From assembly GCA_022563115.1 (NCBI GenBank), contig JADFNY010000167.1, positions 1-8,067 on the forward strand: a stretch of 8,067 nucleotides of DNA. The letters run 5' to 3'. The notes under the pieces are model-generated. The model made no database searches. It was given only the letters and a program-made list of their open reading frames with translations, and was not told where the DNA came from. Position numbers and translations under genes: made by a program. Origin of the DNA: Acidobacteriota bacterium. GTDB taxonomy: Bacteria > Acidobacteriota > UBA890. Positions 6,845 to 8,067 of this stretch are shown here, piece by piece (the first letter of the stretch is position 1; every line of letters starts with the position of its first letter).

Positions 6845-6998
6845 CGGGTCGAGCCCACCGGGCCGCCGGGCTGAACTAGAGATTCACGAGTTGGGCGCTT
6901 CTGGTTTCGTCGTCCCCGTGAGTTTCCGTCGGAAGACTGCCGAGAACCCCCTCAGATTTTCCGCCCTCTCGCGCCCGATCTTTTCCACCCATCCAGAC

Positions 6999-7103
6999 CT
7001 ACCCATTTCTGAATACGACGCGCTGACAGGGCGGTTTCCGGGGCGCTGGGGAGGTCGAGATACAGGTGAGGAGGCTGGGCCAGGTGGGGCAGGTGTCGGT
7101 CAC
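6999..7103 (-). pseudogene. Broken copy of the zinc-finger mini-ORF
   Basis: A GTG (7103-7101) overlaps the upstream kinase TAG by 1 nt, as at 2714. It starts MTDTCPTWPSLL, matching MTDICRTWPTLL of the other copy. After codon ~12 the similarity collapses: the Glu-rich helix and the His-x3-Cys-x2-Cys finger are missing, and the 34-codon frame ends at TAG (7001-6999). Only Cys5 of the metal ligands survives. The remaining stretch 6845-6998, up to the retained promoter, shows nothing else recognisable. Confidence 0.5.
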
Positions 7104-7152
7104 TATCGCCCCGTCGGCACCCGCTGCTTCAGCTCCTCGAACCAGTTGAGGA
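7056..7152 (-). repeat. Direct repeat, right copy: kinase 3' end plus start of the zinc-finger ORF
   Basis: Positions 7076-7152 match 2687-2760 at about 95% across the kinase C-terminal codons, stop and following start. An extra codon here adds Arg after PTG. Similarity fades by about 7056. Confidence 0.75.
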
Positions 7153-8067
7153 TGATGTTGATCTTGGGATGTTCGGAGGGCTCGCCCATGTGCAGGACGA
7201 GGAAGCGTTCGCCGTCCGGGTGGACGTCGAAGTGTGCGCGATCAACGCCCCACCAGATCTGTGTGCCGTCGAACAACGGACTGCGTGTTGACACGCGGCC
7301 CCCCAGCACGGTGACCGCAATGAAACTCCAAAGTTGACCCTCCCGATAGATTAGCCGGTCATCGTTGTAGCTCCACACTGGGTTGTACGCTTCGCCCGTA
7401 GAGACCGGGGTTTCGCCCGCCGCTTCGGGGAATGCCGTGATGTAAACCTTCGGGCTCCCCCCCTTTTCCGAGACGTAGGCCAATGTCATGCCGTCATTCG
7501 ACAGCGCTGCGGAATATTCGTCGAACGCACCGTCAAGCAACGGTGTCTGCGATTCATCCTCGACATCGAAGATGAATACGTCGCTGCTTGTCGAGTTCTG
7601 CCGGAATATCAACCTCTTGCCGTCCGGATGCCATGCCTCCGGCCAGATCTGATGCTCACTCTCGAGGAGCGTCTCTGGATCGCTGCTGCCGTCGGCAAGT
7701 ACCGTTTGGATGACGAATGCCCCAGAAGTTCGCGACCCAAACGTTATCCACGTGCCATCGGGTGTCCAGATCACGGAGGAAACATCACCGGTCGTCGTCA
7801 GTTGATTCAGCGCACCGGAGCCCACGTCAAGGGTCCATGCATCGGTATTCCCTCCGTCGTTGATCACGACCGCAATCTGCTGCTGACCTGGGGATAGCCG
7901 CGGCGACAGGAAGCGTTTCCACTCATCGAAAACAAGTTCAACGTTTTCTTCGAGGTCCATCCACGCAAGGTGAGTTCCCAGGCCCGCGCCTGCAGGTGCA
8001 TAGGCGAGCACCCCGGTGTCCGAGAGAGCTGCTTGAACGGCCCCTCCACTCTCAACCCGGACACTTT
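7103..8067 (-). CDS. C-terminal TolB/PD40 propeller of a Ser/Thr kinase-type protein (5' end outside window)
   Basis: The frame is open to the right edge, giving 320 residues of a longer protein. The GTG at 8011 is internal: the residues before it (VESGGAVQAALSDTG) already belong to the family. Propeller blades are visible as LSPGQQQIAVV, WTPDGTWITF, WHPDGKRLIF, LSNDGMTLAYVS, then VYITAFPEAAGE, NPVWSYNDDRLIY and FDVHPDGERFLVL. They end with the family signature NWFEELKQRVPTGR and TAG. Such C-termini normally follow an N-terminal kinase domain and a membrane helix, so the full gene is probably a receptor-like kinase, but the kinase part is not in view. A stand-alone TolB-like protein is possible. 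No frameshift is seen. It is followed, overlapping by 1 nt, by the broken zinc-finger ORF. Confidence 0.87.
   Translation of the reverse strand, partial: SVRVESGGAVQAALSDTGVLAYAPAGAGLGTHLAWMDLEENVELVFDEWKRFLSPRLSPGQQQIAVVINDGGNTDAWTLDVGSGALNQLTTTGDVSSVIWTPDGTWITFGSRTSGAFVIQTVLADGSSDPETLLESEHQIWPEAWHPDGKRLIFRQNSTSSDVFIFDVEDESQTPLLDGAFDEYSAALSNDGMTLAYVSEKGGSPKVYITAFPEAAGETPVSTGEAYNPVWSYNDDRLIYREGQLWSFIAVTVLGGRVSTRSPLFDGTQIWWGVDRAHFDVHPDGERFLVLHMGEPSEHPKINIILNWFEELKQRVPTGR

Noticed and set aside
6851..6871. AGCCC/GGGCT inverted repeat as a terminator or operator
   Set aside because: It is a five-base stem in GC-rich DNA with no T-run and no clear gene end; it is expected by chance.
6822..7337. 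A 171-codon plus-strand frame starting inside the retained promoter
   Set aside because: It runs antisense across the promoter, the broken zinc-finger ORF and the kinase C-terminus, and shows no family resemblance.
7103..8011. Complete gene starting at GTG 8011
   Set aside because: The frame and the propeller-type sequence continue upstream to the window edge, so the GTG is an internal Val and the gene is partial.
1..8067. Mobile element ends, transposase, CRISPR array, tRNA or rRNA
   Set aside because: None was seen on either strand; the repeats present are explained by kinase paralogy and the receptor tandem duplication.

Overview
The window is GC-rich bacterial DNA, most likely from a member of the Acidobacteriota. 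The reason is the gene mix: eukaryotic-like Ser/Thr kinases joined through one membrane helix to TolB/PD40-type beta-propellers, next to a very large Oar-like TonB-dependent receptor with an N-terminal carboxypeptidase-regulatory-like domain. Both families are greatly expanded in that phylum. This is inference from gene families; no marker gene is present and related phyla are possible.

Layout. Positions 1857-1 (minus) hold a Ser/Thr kinase with complete catalytic motifs, a transmembrane helix and the start of a propeller; its C-terminus lies beyond the left edge. A divergent intergenic region (1858-2057) carries a kinase promoter and, facing the other way, a promoter with an inverted repeat for a SnoaL/NTF2-like gene (2058-2486, plus). 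From 3010 to 2571 (minus) lies the last ~98 codons of a second propeller kinase. It is followed, with a 1-nt overlap of stop and start, by a 47-codon zinc-finger (zf-HC2/anti-sigma-like) mini-ORF. The TonB-dependent receptor fills 6140-3033 (minus) and has a 69-bp tandem duplication in its plug. Upstream of it, 6780-6317 (minus) is a decayed third kinase: promoter, TTG start and 39 codons are kept, then a stop, then the juxtamembrane piece of a kinase/WD40 protein. Finally 8067-7103 (minus) is the C-terminal propeller half of a fourth kinase whose N-terminus is beyond the right edge. A broken copy of the zinc-finger mini-ORF follows it.

How it fits together. Almost everything is on the minus strand and consists of pieces of one paralogous kinase family around a receptor gene. 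The two kinase starts share the same promoter spacing and leader length, and the two kinase ends share a ~74-77-bp direct repeat that runs past the stop codon. This looks like a hotspot of kinase duplication, deletion and possibly interruption by the receptor gene. A working link between the intact kinase and the receptor (surface uptake plus envelope-sensing phosphorylation) is plausible but not shown by the sequence. I found no tRNA, rRNA, CRISPR array or transposase, and no convincing terminator.
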